The notes: generated by a model not told the origin, from the letters alone. A DNA stretch of 29,391 bases from an uncultured Dorea sp. (GCA_910584615.1 CAJUAM010000036.1:1-29391); one strand, 5' to 3'. Positions 8,011 to 16,794 are shown, counted from the stretch's first letter. Made by a program: numbers and translations.

Positions 8011-8778
8011 TCATATCATATTTTTTTTACAAGCGGTATGTTTATCATAAATTTTGTATTGCTTCTTTCGGTAAAAAAACCACGCAAGTCCTATCACTCC
8101 GCCTAACAGCACTAAACCTGCGACAAATACAGATACGATCCTCACCACCATATCCGCAAAAAACCCTTCCGGCAGCATACGGATCATATAATCCGTACTT
8201 TCATCAAACATCCACAGATCATTTGTAAAAAATATCTCATGAAAAATCCGAAAACATCTTGTAAAATCAATGCTGACCACAATTCCAAGAAATACAAGCG
8301 CAGCCGCGAAGAACGCTATCGCAATGATATACGCCTTAGGCAGTATTTCCCAAAGCCTGGCCTTTAATGCCGCCAGTATCCCGATCAAAAGAGCCGCCCC
8401 CAGCAAAAGCATTGTCCGAAGCTTAAGACCGCCAAGGAACAGTCCCTTTACATCCGCCATGTGAAGCCTGTCCTGCTCATTAAAAAAATCCTGCCGCTTT
8501 CCATCCACGTCTGTCTCTATTGAAAGCTCCTCCTTTCTTCCGATCAGATAATCCATCATATATTCCGTTACGGCCATCACATCTGAAAGCTTCATATCAA
8601 GAGCTTCTGTCACCTCATACTTTACATATTCCTTCTCGTAAAAGCGATACTTGGGATCCCCGTATACAGCGATCTGAAAGCTGCTGAGCAATAAAGAAAC
8701 CACGATCAAAAACATTGCCAGTACCGCAAGCAGCAGGCAAATCCTCTGATTTTGCTTTCCCGCCTGATATTTTTCCAT
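8011..8778 (-). CDS. Lit/DUF1461 (TIGR01906) family membrane protein
   Basis: This 255-residue protein has about four TM segments, near residues 15-37, 119-137, 147-170 and 210-235. An extracytoplasmic loop carries FFNEQDRLHMADVKGLF with H106 and D109. A second loop contains CFRIFHEIFF...DLWMF (H180) and IRMLPEGFFADM. This layout is that of the TIGR01906/DUF1461 family found in Firmicutes. Characterised members (Lit of Enterococcus and Bacillus) move an acyl chain within diacyl-lipoproteins to make the lyso form. That role is family knowledge, not proven for this divergent member. RBS GGGAAGGGG precedes the ATG. A strong promoter lies 42-70 bases upstream, so it is expressed independently of ptsI. 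Whether purL is co-transcribed is unclear. Confidence 0.8.
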   Translation of the reverse strand: MEKYQAGKQNQRICLLLAVLAMFLIVVSLLLSSFQIAVYGDPKYRFYEKEYVKYEVTEALDMKLSDVMAVTEYMMDYLIGRKEELSIETDVDGKRQDFFNEQDRLHMADVKGLFLGGLKLRTMLLLGAALLIGILAALKARLWEILPKAYIIAIAFFAAALVFLGIVVSIDFTRCFRIFHEIFFTNDLWMFDESTDYMIRMLPEGFFADMVVRIVSVFVAGLVLLGGVIGLAWFFYRKKQYKIYDKHTACKKNMI

Positions 8779-8819
8779 ATTACGCCCCTTCCCTTTTCTT
8801 ATTTTGACACTGTAATCAA

Positions 8820-8848
8820 AGTATAGGGGAAATCATTATGAACGTCAA
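8820..8848 (-). promoter_or_regulatory. Sigma-A promoter of the Lit-family gene
   Basis: TTGACG (8848-8843), exactly 17 bases, TATACT (8825-8820) on the minus strand. The start would lie near 8813, giving a leader of about 35 bases. Confidence 0.75.
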
Positions 8849-8889
8849 TTGCAATTTAGCTATCGCTTTGCCCGACACAAAAACCAAAC

Positions 8890-10521
8890 TCATACCGTTT
8901 CCCTGCCTGCCTTTATATTTCTTATGATCTTTCTGATCGGCAGTACAAGGGACGGCGGCACAGATAACTCGTCAATTCCCATCTCTATAAAAGTGCGGGT
9001 CAGTGCCGTATCCTCGCTGAGCTCTCCGCAGATACCTACCCGGCAGCCATGCTTATGGCCGTTTTCTACCGTCATCTGTATCATGCGCAGCACCGCCGGA
9101 TGATGCGCATCATAGATCGGATCCAGCTTCATATTCTGCCTGTCTGCTGCCAGCGTATACTGAGTAAGATCATTTGTCCCAATACTGAAGAAATCCACCT
9201 CTTCTGCCAGCATATCACTGATCATAACCGCCGCGGGAGTCTCTATCATAATTCCCTGTTCTACTTTTCCGCAGGCAATACCCTGCGCCTTTAATTCTTC
9301 CTTCACAGACTCTGTGATTTCTTTGATCTGCCTGATCTCATCCACAGATATGATCATAGGATACATAATAGAGATATTTCCATATGCGCTGGCCCTAAAA
9401 AGCGCTCTAAGCTGCGTCCGGAAAATTTCCTGTCTGTCCAGGCAGACTCTTATCCCTCTGTATCCCATCGCCGGATTTTCCTCATAGCCCATCCCAAAAT
9501 AATCCGCCTGCTTGTCCGCGCCGATATCAAGAGTACGCACTATGACCTGCTTTCCTGCCATATTTTCAGCTACTGATCTATAGACCTTAAACTGCGACTC
9601 TTCATCCGGATAGTCCTCAGACTCCAGATATAAAAACTCACTTCTGAAAAGACCGATTCCCGCCGCGTCATTTTCCAGAACATCAGTAACATCCCTTTCA
9701 CTACCGATATTCGCGTATAAGCGGATCTTCTTTCCGTCAAGGGTCATATCTTCTTTCCCTTTCAGCTTCATAAGAAGCTCTCTGGCCTCCTTATCTTCCT
9801 TTTGGCGTTTTTTAAATACTTCTAATATTTCCGGCTCCGGTTCTACATAAAGAACTCCCAAACAGCCGTCCACTATTGCCATTTTCCCATCCCACTCTCT
9901 GCAGATATCCACTCCGGTAAGGGCCGGGATATCCATAGCTCTTGCAAGGATCGCGGTGTGGGAGTGAACAGAACCATAACGAGTCACAAACGCAAGAAAC
10001 TTATCCTTTCCAAGCTGCACAGTCTCACTTGGCGCAAGATCGTCCGCCATCACGATCATTGGCCCATCCTGTATCCCTTCTTTTTCTTGCTTTCCGCTCA
10101 ATATCCTTACAAGTCTTTCAGTAATATCCTTAACATCCGCTGTCCGGGCTTTAAAATATTCATCCTCCATCCCTGCAAACACTTTAGAAAGCTTATCTCC
10201 TGCTTCTGCTACCGCATATTCTGCATTTACCTGCTGACTTCTGATCATATGAGTGACAGAATCCGTATAATTACTGTCTTCCAATATCATAATATATACT
10301 TTAAAAACTTCTGCCTCTTTTTCTCCCACTTCTCTGACAGCCTTCTCATACAGCTCATTAAGCTGACTGACCGCCTCTTTTCTCGCCGCTTCATAGCGTT
10401 TTTCTTCCCTGTCGCTTTCTTTAACCTTAGTTCTTTTTACGGACTGCTCCTCTTTCCTGTATAGTAATATCTTTCCGATAGCAATCCCTTTAACAATTGA
10501 TCTTCCGGTTACTTTTTCCAT
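8890..10521 (-). CDS. ptsI: PTS enzyme I (phosphoenolpyruvate-protein phosphotransferase)
   Basis: A cytoplasmic enzyme of 543 residues that takes phosphate from PEP and passes it to HPr, starting the sugar phosphotransferase cascade. Domains in order: N-terminal HPr-binding helical region (about 30-140), the phospho-His domain with GSVHSHTAILAR (active H188), and a C-terminal PEP-binding barrel with GLFRSEFLY, RTLDIGADKQ, MIETPAAV, FFSIGTNDLTQYTLA and GICGELSED (catalytic Cys). It is slightly shorter than the usual 570 residues. The active loop reads GSVHSHT rather than the classical GGRTSHT. GAGGTGATGAG precedes ATG 10521. A possible -10, GATAAT, lies in the short gap to the K+ channel gene, but the -35 is weak and read-through from that gene is possible. 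No ptsH is nearby. Confidence 0.92.
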   Translation of the reverse strand: MEKVTGRSIVKGIAIGKILLYRKEEQSVKRTKVKESDREEKRYEAARKEAVSQLNELYEKAVREVGEKEAEVFKVYIMILEDSNYTDSVTHMIRSQQVNAEYAVAEAGDKLSKVFAGMEDEYFKARTADVKDITERLVRILSGKQEKEGIQDGPMIVMADDLAPSETVQLGKDKFLAFVTRYGSVHSHTAILARAMDIPALTGVDICREWDGKMAIVDGCLGVLYVEPEPEILEVFKKRQKEDKEARELLMKLKGKEDMTLDGKKIRLYANIGSERDVTDVLENDAAGIGLFRSEFLYLESEDYPDEESQFKVYRSVAENMAGKQVIVRTLDIGADKQADYFGMGYEENPAMGYRGIRVCLDRQEIFRTQLRALFRASAYGNISIMYPMIISVDEIRQIKEITESVKEELKAQGIACGKVEQGIMIETPAAVMISDMLAEEVDFFSIGTNDLTQYTLAADRQNMKLDPIYDAHHPAVLRMIQMTVENGHKHGCRVGICGELSEDTALTRTFIEMGIDELSVPPSLVLPIRKIIRNIKAGRETV

Positions 10522-10588
10522 CTCATCACCTCAGCAGATCACATATTATCAGCAGAAGTCCGGCCCGCTGTCTTACAGGATAGCAGCC

Positions 10589-11785
10589 TCAGACATCCAC
10601 ATCTATAGCGTCTCTAATATTCTTTCTCGTATAAAGCAGCAGCACATCCCCGCTGCGAAGCTTCGTAGATCCGTTGGGAATCATCATCTTGTCTTCCCGT
10701 CTTATCATAACGATCATAGTCTTTCTTGAAATATCAAGCTCGCTGATACGAAGTCCCACCCATGTACTCTGATCTTTTAGCACCAGCTCTTTAAGCCTGA
10801 TCCCTATATCCTGCTTATAGCCTTCTGCCCCAAGCACAAGAAAATCCCCCTGTCTGATCTGTGTGCTGCCCCGAGGCACAACTACATTTTCCTGCCGCTT
10901 TACCGCCGCGATCAAAAGTCCCGGCGGCAGCGGAAGATCTTTCACTTTCATATCTATCCACGGATGTTTTTTCCCAACCCGCAGCTGTACAAACCGGATA
11001 TCACTCTCTTCCGACGCTTCTTTCATAGACTTCATCCTTGTGTAATGCTCCACAAAACCGGCTGAGAGGATACCGGTCGGAATAGCAACCATCCCCACTC
11101 CTAAAAATGTAATGATGATTCCAAAGATCCTCCCCGGTATAGTGACCGGGTAGATATCACCGTATCCCACAGTCAGAAGAGTTGACACCGCCCACCAGAA
11201 TCCTGAAAATGCATTTTCAAACACTTCCGGCTGCACCGGATTTTCCAAATTGTACATCACAAGTGAGGAAGCAACCATCAAAACCATGATGATAAATACA
11301 GAAGACAGGATCTGGTCACGCTTTCCTGTAATAACGTCGCCGATCACATTCAGCGCATCATAGTAAGCATTGATCTGAAAAAGCCGCAAGAGCCTTACTA
11401 CCCTGAACATCCTGAACGCTACTGCTCCTGCCGGGAAAAAGACCGGCAGAAAGTAAGGCAGAAATGCCAAAAGCTCTATAATCCCACTAAAGGACAGTAC
11501 ATATTTGTGCACTGCCCTTTTTCTTTCCACTTCCGGATACAGATACTCCGCCGTCCAAAGCCGCAGTGCATACTCCACCCCAAAAGCCACTACTGTGATA
11601 AATTCCACGGAATCCATAAGTTCCCTGTATGGCACAGACTGTTCAAAAGTCTGAAAAACCGCGATAAACAGATTCAAAAGAATCATGACGATCACCATCA
11701 TATCAAATGCCTTACTCTGCCAGTCTCCGTAATAACCGATCTGTATAATATCAAATATTCTCTTTTTCGTTATTTTTCCGGGCAT
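10589..11785 (-). CDS. Voltage-type potassium channel with two RCK_C (TrkA-C) domains
   Basis: This 398-residue protein resembles six-TM K+ channels. The S4-like helix has arginines at every third position (R125, R128, R131, R134). The pore helix ends in the K+ selectivity filter T205-V-G-Y-G-D210. After S6 (about 217-243) come two tandem cytoplasmic RCK_C/TrkA-C-like domains, about 255-325 and 330-398, each with a PxGSTxxRxGDxLxL pattern. There is no Rossmann RCK_N domain between pore and RCK_C. In other Firmicutes, RCK_C domains of KtrA and CpaA bind c-di-AMP, so such gating is plausible here but inferred. GAGAGGAT precedes ATG 11785. Promoter elements overlap the end of the upstream exporter gene. 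A 67-base gap separates it from ptsI. Confidence 0.9.
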   Translation of the reverse strand: MPGKITKKRIFDIIQIGYYGDWQSKAFDMMVIVMILLNLFIAVFQTFEQSVPYRELMDSVEFITVVAFGVEYALRLWTAEYLYPEVERKRAVHKYVLSFSGIIELLAFLPYFLPVFFPAGAVAFRMFRVVRLLRLFQINAYYDALNVIGDVITGKRDQILSSVFIIMVLMVASSLVMYNLENPVQPEVFENAFSGFWWAVSTLLTVGYGDIYPVTIPGRIFGIIITFLGVGMVAIPTGILSAGFVEHYTRMKSMKEASEESDIRFVQLRVGKKHPWIDMKVKDLPLPPGLLIAAVKRQENVVVPRGSTQIRQGDFLVLGAEGYKQDIGIRLKELVLKDQSTWVGLRISELDISRKTMIVMIRREDKMMIPNGSTKLRSGDVLLLYTRKNIRDAIDVDV

Positions 11786-11836
11786 CTTATCATTATCCTC
11801 TCAAATTCATATTTTCTTCCATATTCTGTTTTTTTC

Positions 11837-11865
11837 ATTATACTATCGTTGCCCGAAATTATCTA
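11837..11865 (-). promoter_or_regulatory. Probable promoter of the K+ channel gene
   Basis: TATAAT (11842-11837) is perfect; 17 bases upstream TAGATA (11865-11860) matches the -35 consensus at 4 of 6 positions and overlaps the stop codon of the preceding permease gene. Confidence 0.45.
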
Positions 11866-13974
11866 CATCTCATTTTCTATATTGCGTTTGAATTCCACAT
11901 AGGTTGTTACAAAATATAAGATATAGATCCCGAAAAACAGCAGAAAAGATATGCCGAAATATTGAAAAATATGTGTCTCTATCCCTGTGTAAAAGATAAA
12001 TTTTCTGCTTATAAATACTGATATGATCCCTGCTATCACCGCGGCAAACAGCGCCGGGCACAGATAATACGCGATCAGCTGCCTCTTTACCACGTCTGAT
12101 ATCTCCCTCTTGCTCAAACCTATCTTTTTGAGCACCCCGTAACGAAACCTGTATTTGGCAGAGTCACTCAACTGCTGTACCGACAGCACCGTAAGCGCTA
12201 TACATACAAATACAAGGCCGATATAAAAGCATGGGAACACAATAGAGGAAAGTATATATTTTACTTCTGGGATCACATTGTCCCTCACAAGATTTACTGC
12301 GGCATAACTAACAATAGTATCAGAACCGCAGCAGGAATTATTGGGGCCTTGCAGTGTATCACTGTCTTCTTCCTCCCCTTCTTTATCCCCGCTCCAGTCC
12401 ATATAAGCAGATCCATTCTCTTTATCCAGTTCATCCAGATGTCTGGCAAGACCGCCCGGCGCCTCCCCTTCGATGTCAACTGCAAGCTCTGCGTAATACG
12501 GCGCAAGATCGCAGGCTTCATCCGGCACCACGATCACATAATCTCCTCCGTTATGTCCATCCTGTGAAAAAGCTTCTGTATGATATCCTGAAAACACAAG
12601 TTCCCCCTTTTTTCCCAGTATCTTTAACTGACCGGAAAAATCACCGGTCTCTTTCAATACCCTTTTCTTTATATGAATGGCATATCCGTCTTCTTTCAGG
12701 GAAATCTTTTCATACCCCAGCATTTCCCTCAGATGGTTATAATCCGAAAGCTTCATATATGTGTCATACTCGCAGTAACACCCATCGTCACGCGCAGCAA
12801 GTGCCTTATCATCCGGCTTACCGTCTTTTTTAAGATACATCGTACCGAATTCCCGCAGATGAGTATACAGCCACGAGTTCACCTGTGCCGTCCCGTCTGT
12901 ATATATATGATACGGATAGATATATTTTACTTTCGCCTCATCTTTAATGACCTCAAGCTCCTTTTTAAAATCATCCTCCACATCCGCGCTGTAGACTTGC
13001 ACATCAAAGGGGAACTTTTCCTTCAGTATTTTATTCTGGTAATCGCCAAACATCATAGCCACCGTACAGCCAAGGAACGCAAGCATAAAAAGCGCCGTGA
13101 TCGTTCCCATAGTAAACCGCATAGTCTTGATCTTCGAGGAAAGCTGCCTTAGCAGGAAAAGATTCTGTCCCTTGTAGATGCCTTCTTTCTTCTCCCTGAT
13201 ATAGCAGATGATAGAGGCCGAAAGTCCTGTATAGAACAGGTAAATGGTAAGCACAAGCCCTACGATAAATCCGATGATCGTTCCTCCATTCCACCCACCT
13301 AGCAGCCCTCCGAAAAACAGCCACAGCCCGAACAGAAAAAGGAAAATCACCGCCAGAAAAAGCAGCCACCTCTTTCCTTTCTCATGGGATTCCCTGATCT
13401 CTTCATTCTTATTTCCTGCATGCATAAGATCGCAGATGTTCATCTTCTTAAATCTTCCCTTACAGCGAAACAGCGCCAGAAAATAACAGCCCCAGAAGCA
13501 CCCCGCTGTCATCAGGATGCACCATCTGTTAAATTCCAGATGAAGTTCATAATCCAACTGGATCATAGAATAAAGAACCGCCATAAGAATCTGCTGAAGC
13601 AATATCCCAAAGACAAGCCCTGCAAAGAACGCCCCTGTCCCCATCAGTACATTTTCCCTCATGTAGAGCCTTGAAATTTCCTTCTTCCTCATCCCAAGGA
13701 GCAGATACGTCCCGAACTCCCGGCTGCGCTTTTCCAGCATGAACCGCACCATGTAATTGATCAGCCAGGTCACGATAATGACGACAAAAAATGTAGCAAG
13801 TCCTACAAGCGCCGCCATGATTCCCACCGCATCAACCCGTTCTCTGATATCCGGCGAAAAGATGATACTGTTAAAGGCAAACATAAGAGCCGCAACAAAA
13901 GTCATAGTGATCACATACACAAGATAATCCCTTGCCGAGCGCTTCACATTTCTTACCGCAAGCTTACCTAACAT
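11863..13974 (-). CDS. BceB-type ABC transporter permease
   Basis: ATG 13974 is chosen as start (703 residues) because GGAGG at 13990-13986 serves it; a GTG at 13986 would overlap that ribosome site. The protein has the BceB layout of about ten TM segments: one near 15-35, pairs before about 315, then a roughly 250-residue extracellular domain (about 315-570), and a C-terminal FtsX-like TM block starting near 571. The large domain between TM7 and TM8 is typical of permeases that sense and remove cell-wall-targeting peptides such as bacitracin or lantibiotics. A CC pair (NNSCCGSD) sits late in that domain. The start overlaps the ATPase stop by 11 bases, so translation is coupled. The BceRS kinase and regulator that normally accompany this transporter are not in the window. 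Substrate unknown. Confidence 0.88.
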   Translation of the reverse strand: MLGKLAVRNVKRSARDYLVYVITMTFVAALMFAFNSIIFSPDIRERVDAVGIMAALVGLATFFVVIIVTWLINYMVRFMLEKRSREFGTYLLLGMRKKEISRLYMRENVLMGTGAFFAGLVFGILLQQILMAVLYSMIQLDYELHLEFNRWCILMTAGCFWGCYFLALFRCKGRFKKMNICDLMHAGNKNEEIRESHEKGKRWLLFLAVIFLFLFGLWLFFGGLLGGWNGGTIIGFIVGLVLTIYLFYTGLSASIICYIREKKEGIYKGQNLFLLRQLSSKIKTMRFTMGTITALFMLAFLGCTVAMMFGDYQNKILKEKFPFDVQVYSADVEDDFKKELEVIKDEAKVKYIYPYHIYTDGTAQVNSWLYTHLREFGTMYLKKDGKPDDKALAARDDGCYCEYDTYMKLSDYNHLREMLGYEKISLKEDGYAIHIKKRVLKETGDFSGQLKILGKKGELVFSGYHTEAFSQDGHNGGDYVIVVPDEACDLAPYYAELAVDIEGEAPGGLARHLDELDKENGSAYMDWSGDKEGEEEDSDTLQGPNNSCCGSDTIVSYAAVNLVRDNVIPEVKYILSSIVFPCFYIGLVFVCIALTVLSVQQLSDSAKYRFRYGVLKKIGLSKREISDVVKRQLIAYYLCPALFAAVIAGIISVFISRKFIFYTGIETHIFQYFGISFLLFFGIYILYFVTTYVEFKRNIENEM

Positions 13975-14731
13975 CAGACGGCTCACCTCCTGTCAGCGAC
14001 AAAACATCAAGGATCTCATTTAAAAATATCCTTCTTGTCTTATCCCCACGTATCAGCTCGTGAAAGATCTTCCCATCTTTCAAAAATAAGATCCGGCTGC
14101 AGTAGCTTGCCGAAAAGGCATCGTGGGTCACCATAAAGATCGTTGCCTCAAGTTCCTGGTTCATCCTGACAAATGTCTCAAGAAGTGTCTGTGCCGACCG
14201 GGAATCCAATGCCCCCGTAGGCTCATCCGCAAGAAGGAGCCTGGGCTGGTTGATCAGAGCTCTTGCACACGCGCAGCGCTGCTTTTGCCCTCCTGACACC
14301 TGATAAGGAAATTTACCGGCGATCTCCTCTATTCCAAGCAGTTTCATTACAGCATCGCACTTTTCTTTGATCTCCTGCCTCCCTTTCTTATGGATCGTCA
14401 TGGCAAGGACAATGTTTTCTTCGATAGTCAGTGTGTCCAAAAGATTGTAATCCTGGAATACAAAGCCAAGGTTTTCCTTCCGAAACTTTGAAAGCCCGTC
14501 CTCTGAAAGCTCTGTAATGTCTGTATCTCCATAAAAAATATGTCCTGCCGTCACACGGTCGATCGTAGAAAGCATATTAAGGAGCGTTGTCTTCCCGGAC
14601 CCGGACGCCCCCATCACCCCTACAAACTCTCCCTTATCTACATTAAAGCTGACCCTGTCTACCGCTTTCGTAATGTTAGACCCGTTTCCATAATATTTTT
14701 CCACATCGCATATACGGATGTACTGATCCAT
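13964..14731 (-). CDS. BceA-type ABC transporter ATPase
   Basis: A 255-residue ATP-binding subunit for the following permease. Walker A is GASGSGKTT (41-49), the Q-loop is FVFQDYN, the signature is VSGGQKQR, Walker B is LLLADEPTGALD and the switch is VTHD. N-terminal similarity is to the MacB/BceA group. Residues after about 215 form a short extension seen in BceA-like ATPases. AGGAGG lies 8 bases before ATG 14731. A long stem-loop with a U-tract (14764-14818) ends 33 bases upstream. No convincing promoter was found between that hairpin and the start, so expression may depend on read-through or on a promoter upstream of the hairpin. Confidence 0.92.
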   Translation of the reverse strand: MDQYIRICDVEKYYGNGSNITKAVDRVSFNVDKGEFVGVMGASGSGKTTLLNMLSTIDRVTAGHIFYGDTDITELSEDGLSKFRKENLGFVFQDYNLLDTLTIEENIVLAMTIHKKGRQEIKEKCDAVMKLLGIEEIAGKFPYQVSGGQKQRCACARALINQPRLLLADEPTGALDSRSAQTLLETFVRMNQELEATIFMVTHDAFSASYCSRILFLKDGKIFHELIRGDKTRRIFLNEILDVLSLTGGEPSDVR

Positions 14732-14763
14732 ACTGTAAACCTCCTGTCTTTCATTTATTTTAA

Positions 14764-14818
14764 AAAATTACCCTCCCTGACAAGAACAGATCCTTTCCTG
14801 TCAGATAAGGGTAATTTT
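14764..14818 (-). terminator. Long stem-loop terminator between the chemoreceptor gene and bceAB-like genes
   Basis: Arms AGGGTAATTTT and AAAATTACCCT (11 bp) enclose a second nested stem CTGACA/TGTCAG. On the minus strand the stem runs into TTTTTT. It most likely ends the chemoreceptor transcript. It may also act as an attenuator, because it lies 33 bases before the ATPase start. Confidence 0.8.
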
Positions 14819-14898
14819 AACAGATTCATATTTTCTTTTGTATCAGATAAAGTTACAGGAGTCTTACAGTTTTGAAAGATTACACCATGACTGTCACA

Positions 14899-16602
14899 TT
14901 AATTCAGCCTGTCATTCCTAAGCTTGAATCTTCCTACCAGCTCTTTCATAAGCCGCGACTGACTGGACAGCTCCTGACTTGCTGCGGCACTTTCCTCAGC
15001 CGTCGCTGAATTTGTCTGTACGACACTGGAAATCTGGTCAATTCCCATTGTTACCTGTGACACAGCCGCCGCCTGATCTTTGCTGGCCTCTGAAATCCGG
15101 CCTACAATACCAGTCACTTCACTGACTCCTTCTACTGCCTGTTTTAAGGACTCCGCTGTCTCATCAGCAATTGTCGTTCCATTTTTTACTGCTTTCAGTG
15201 TATTTTCTATCAATACAGCCGTATTCTGGGAAGCTTCCGCACTCTTGCTCGCCAGATTGCGGACCTCATCAGCCACTACAGCGAATCCCTTTCCGGCAGA
15301 ACCGGCACGCGCTGCCTCAACCGCAGCGTTTAATGCCAGTATATTCGTCTGGAACGCTATATCTTCAATCGTTTTGATAACCTTCCCAATCTCATCAGAA
15401 CATCTGCTGATCTCATTCATTGCCTCGATCATACCCTGCATCTTCTGATTGCTTGCATCCATCTCGACAACAACCGTATTAGCCATCTCACTTGCCTGCC
15501 CTGCATTTTCCGCATTCTCATTTACTTTTCCGGAAATATCGGAGATTGTAGCAGCCAGCTCCTGAACAGAACTTGCCTGTTCTGTCGCCCCTTGAGACAA
15601 TGCCTGTGCTCCGTCAGATACCTGCTCAGAACCGCCCGCAACCTGCTCAGCACTTTCACTGATCTGCTGCATCGTATCATTAAGCTTCTGCGCTATCCCC
15701 CGAAAAGAGATCAGCACCGGATGGAAGCCGCCTATGTACTCGTCTTCACATTTGGAATCAACATTAAAATCTCCTGAAGCCATCTTAGCCAGAAATTCAT
15801 TTTCATCATCAATGATCATCTGGAGTTTGCGGATCAGATTTCTCATCTGATTCGAAAGTGTTCCCAGTTCATCTTTAGATTCATAGGAAATATTTACATC
15901 CAGTTCTCCCTGTGCCATCTTCACAGCAGCAGTTTCAATCTCAAAGATCGGGAACTTGATTCCCCGAATGATCACAAATGAGAAGTAAACTCCGATCAAT
16001 ATGATGATAAGTATAACCACAGCCATAGATATCACAGAAATATTATAAGAAGTCCTGCTTTCTTCCGTAATATGACTGCTGCCCTCCGTATTGTATGCTG
16101 TAATCTCATCAAACACACCCTGAAGTTCTCCGTAGATTTTCGCAGACTCTCCATCCAGGACAACCCGCGCTTCCTCTGTCTTCCCCTGCGCTGCCAGTTC
16201 CATTAGTTTACTATCTGTCTTGGCATACTCAGTCCAAAGGCTTTTCGCTTTATCATATAATTCCTGTTCCTCTGCATCAATCAGACCTGCGTATGTAGCA
16301 AACAGTGATTCCATATCTCCAGTTTCTTTCTCAACATACATAAGACTTTGCTCTGCTATCTCATCTGTAGCCGCGGTAACATATGTCTTTTCATTCAAAC
16401 GGACATTAGAGAGAGTTGCGTTCATCTCCCTTGCCGTATCCACACTCGGAAGCCAGCTTGACGCTATATCGCTGGTCCTGTCATTCATTTGGGTCATCAG
16501 AAAGAAAGACATTCCTCCGATGATAAACATTCCAAGAAGCGCGACGCCTACAAGGATATAAAGTTTTACACTGATTTTTAAATTCTGGATATATTTTTTC
16601 AT
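14899..16602 (-). CDS. Methyl-accepting chemotaxis protein
   Basis: ATG 16602 is preferred (567 residues), with AGGAG seven bases upstream; an in-frame upstream start would place this ribosome site inside the gene. TM1 is near residues 10-33. The extracellular part (about 34-185) looks like a four-helix-bundle ligand domain with NEKTYV and long amphipathic helices. TM2 is near 187-212 and is followed by HAMP. The signalling domain carries the conserved hairpin tip IEDIAFQTNILALNAAVEAA, then ARAG, GKGFAVVADEVRNLA. It relays an extracellular signal to CheA/CheW. No C-terminal NWETF-type CheR tether is present. No che or flagellar genes are visible nearby. A sigma-D-like promoter and a strong leader hairpin lie upstream. 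The ligand is not predictable. Confidence 0.93.
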   Translation of the reverse strand: MKKYIQNLKISVKLYILVGVALLGMFIIGGMSFFLMTQMNDRTSDIASSWLPSVDTAREMNATLSNVRLNEKTYVTAATDEIAEQSLMYVEKETGDMESLFATYAGLIDAEEQELYDKAKSLWTEYAKTDSKLMELAAQGKTEEARVVLDGESAKIYGELQGVFDEITAYNTEGSSHITEESRTSYNISVISMAVVILIIILIGVYFSFVIIRGIKFPIFEIETAAVKMAQGELDVNISYESKDELGTLSNQMRNLIRKLQMIIDDENEFLAKMASGDFNVDSKCEDEYIGGFHPVLISFRGIAQKLNDTMQQISESAEQVAGGSEQVSDGAQALSQGATEQASSVQELAATISDISGKVNENAENAGQASEMANTVVVEMDASNQKMQGMIEAMNEISRCSDEIGKVIKTIEDIAFQTNILALNAAVEAARAGSAGKGFAVVADEVRNLASKSAEASQNTAVLIENTLKAVKNGTTIADETAESLKQAVEGVSEVTGIVGRISEASKDQAAAVSQVTMGIDQISSVVQTNSATAEESAAASQELSSQSRLMKELVGRFKLRNDRLN

Positions 16603-16638
16603 ATCCTTTCTCCTTTCATCAATATTGCCAAACGGCAT

Positions 16639-16697
16639 ACAGATACCCTCTAGACCTTCACCTTAAACCTGGTAAAATGTAACTACAGGGTATCTGT
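16639..16697 (-). repeat. Structured leader hairpin of the chemoreceptor gene
   Basis: Perfect 11-bp arms ACAGATACCCT and AGGGTATCTGT enclose a 37-base apical region that can form a further small stem (TTTACC / GGTGAA). Directly downstream on the minus strand is TGCC-GTTT-GGCA, then the AGGAG site. No U-tract follows, so this is not a terminator. It does not fit the c-di-GMP-I or -II riboswitch motifs I know. Confidence 0.6.
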
Positions 16698-16733
16698 TAT
16701 CGGAAGTCAATACAGACCGATATTCTAATAATT

Positions 16734-16760
16734 ATATCGACATATAAAATGGAGATATTA
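16734..16760 (-). promoter_or_regulatory. Possible sigma-D (motility sigma) promoter of the chemoreceptor gene
   Basis: On the minus strand TAAT (16760-16757), a 15-base spacer and GTCGATAT (16741-16734) match the TAAA-N15-GCCGATAT pattern in 3 of 4 and 7 of 8 positions. The start would be near 16727, before the leader hairpin. Chemoreceptor genes commonly use this sigma factor. Confidence 0.4.
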
Positions 16761-16765
16761 AGCAA

Positions 16766-16794
16766 TATATACAAATTACTTGTGTATTTTTCAA
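16766..16794 (-). promoter_or_regulatory. Possible sigma-A promoter upstream of the chemoreceptor gene
   Basis: TTGAAA (16794-16789), 17 bases, TATATA (16771-16766) on the minus strand. It may act with or instead of the sigma-D-like site; sequence alone cannot decide. Confidence 0.4.

Noticed and set aside
16639..16697. c-di-GMP riboswitch before the chemoreceptor gene
   Set aside because: Neither the GGCAAACC/GCAAAGCC core of class I nor a class II core could be found; retained only as an unassigned hairpin.
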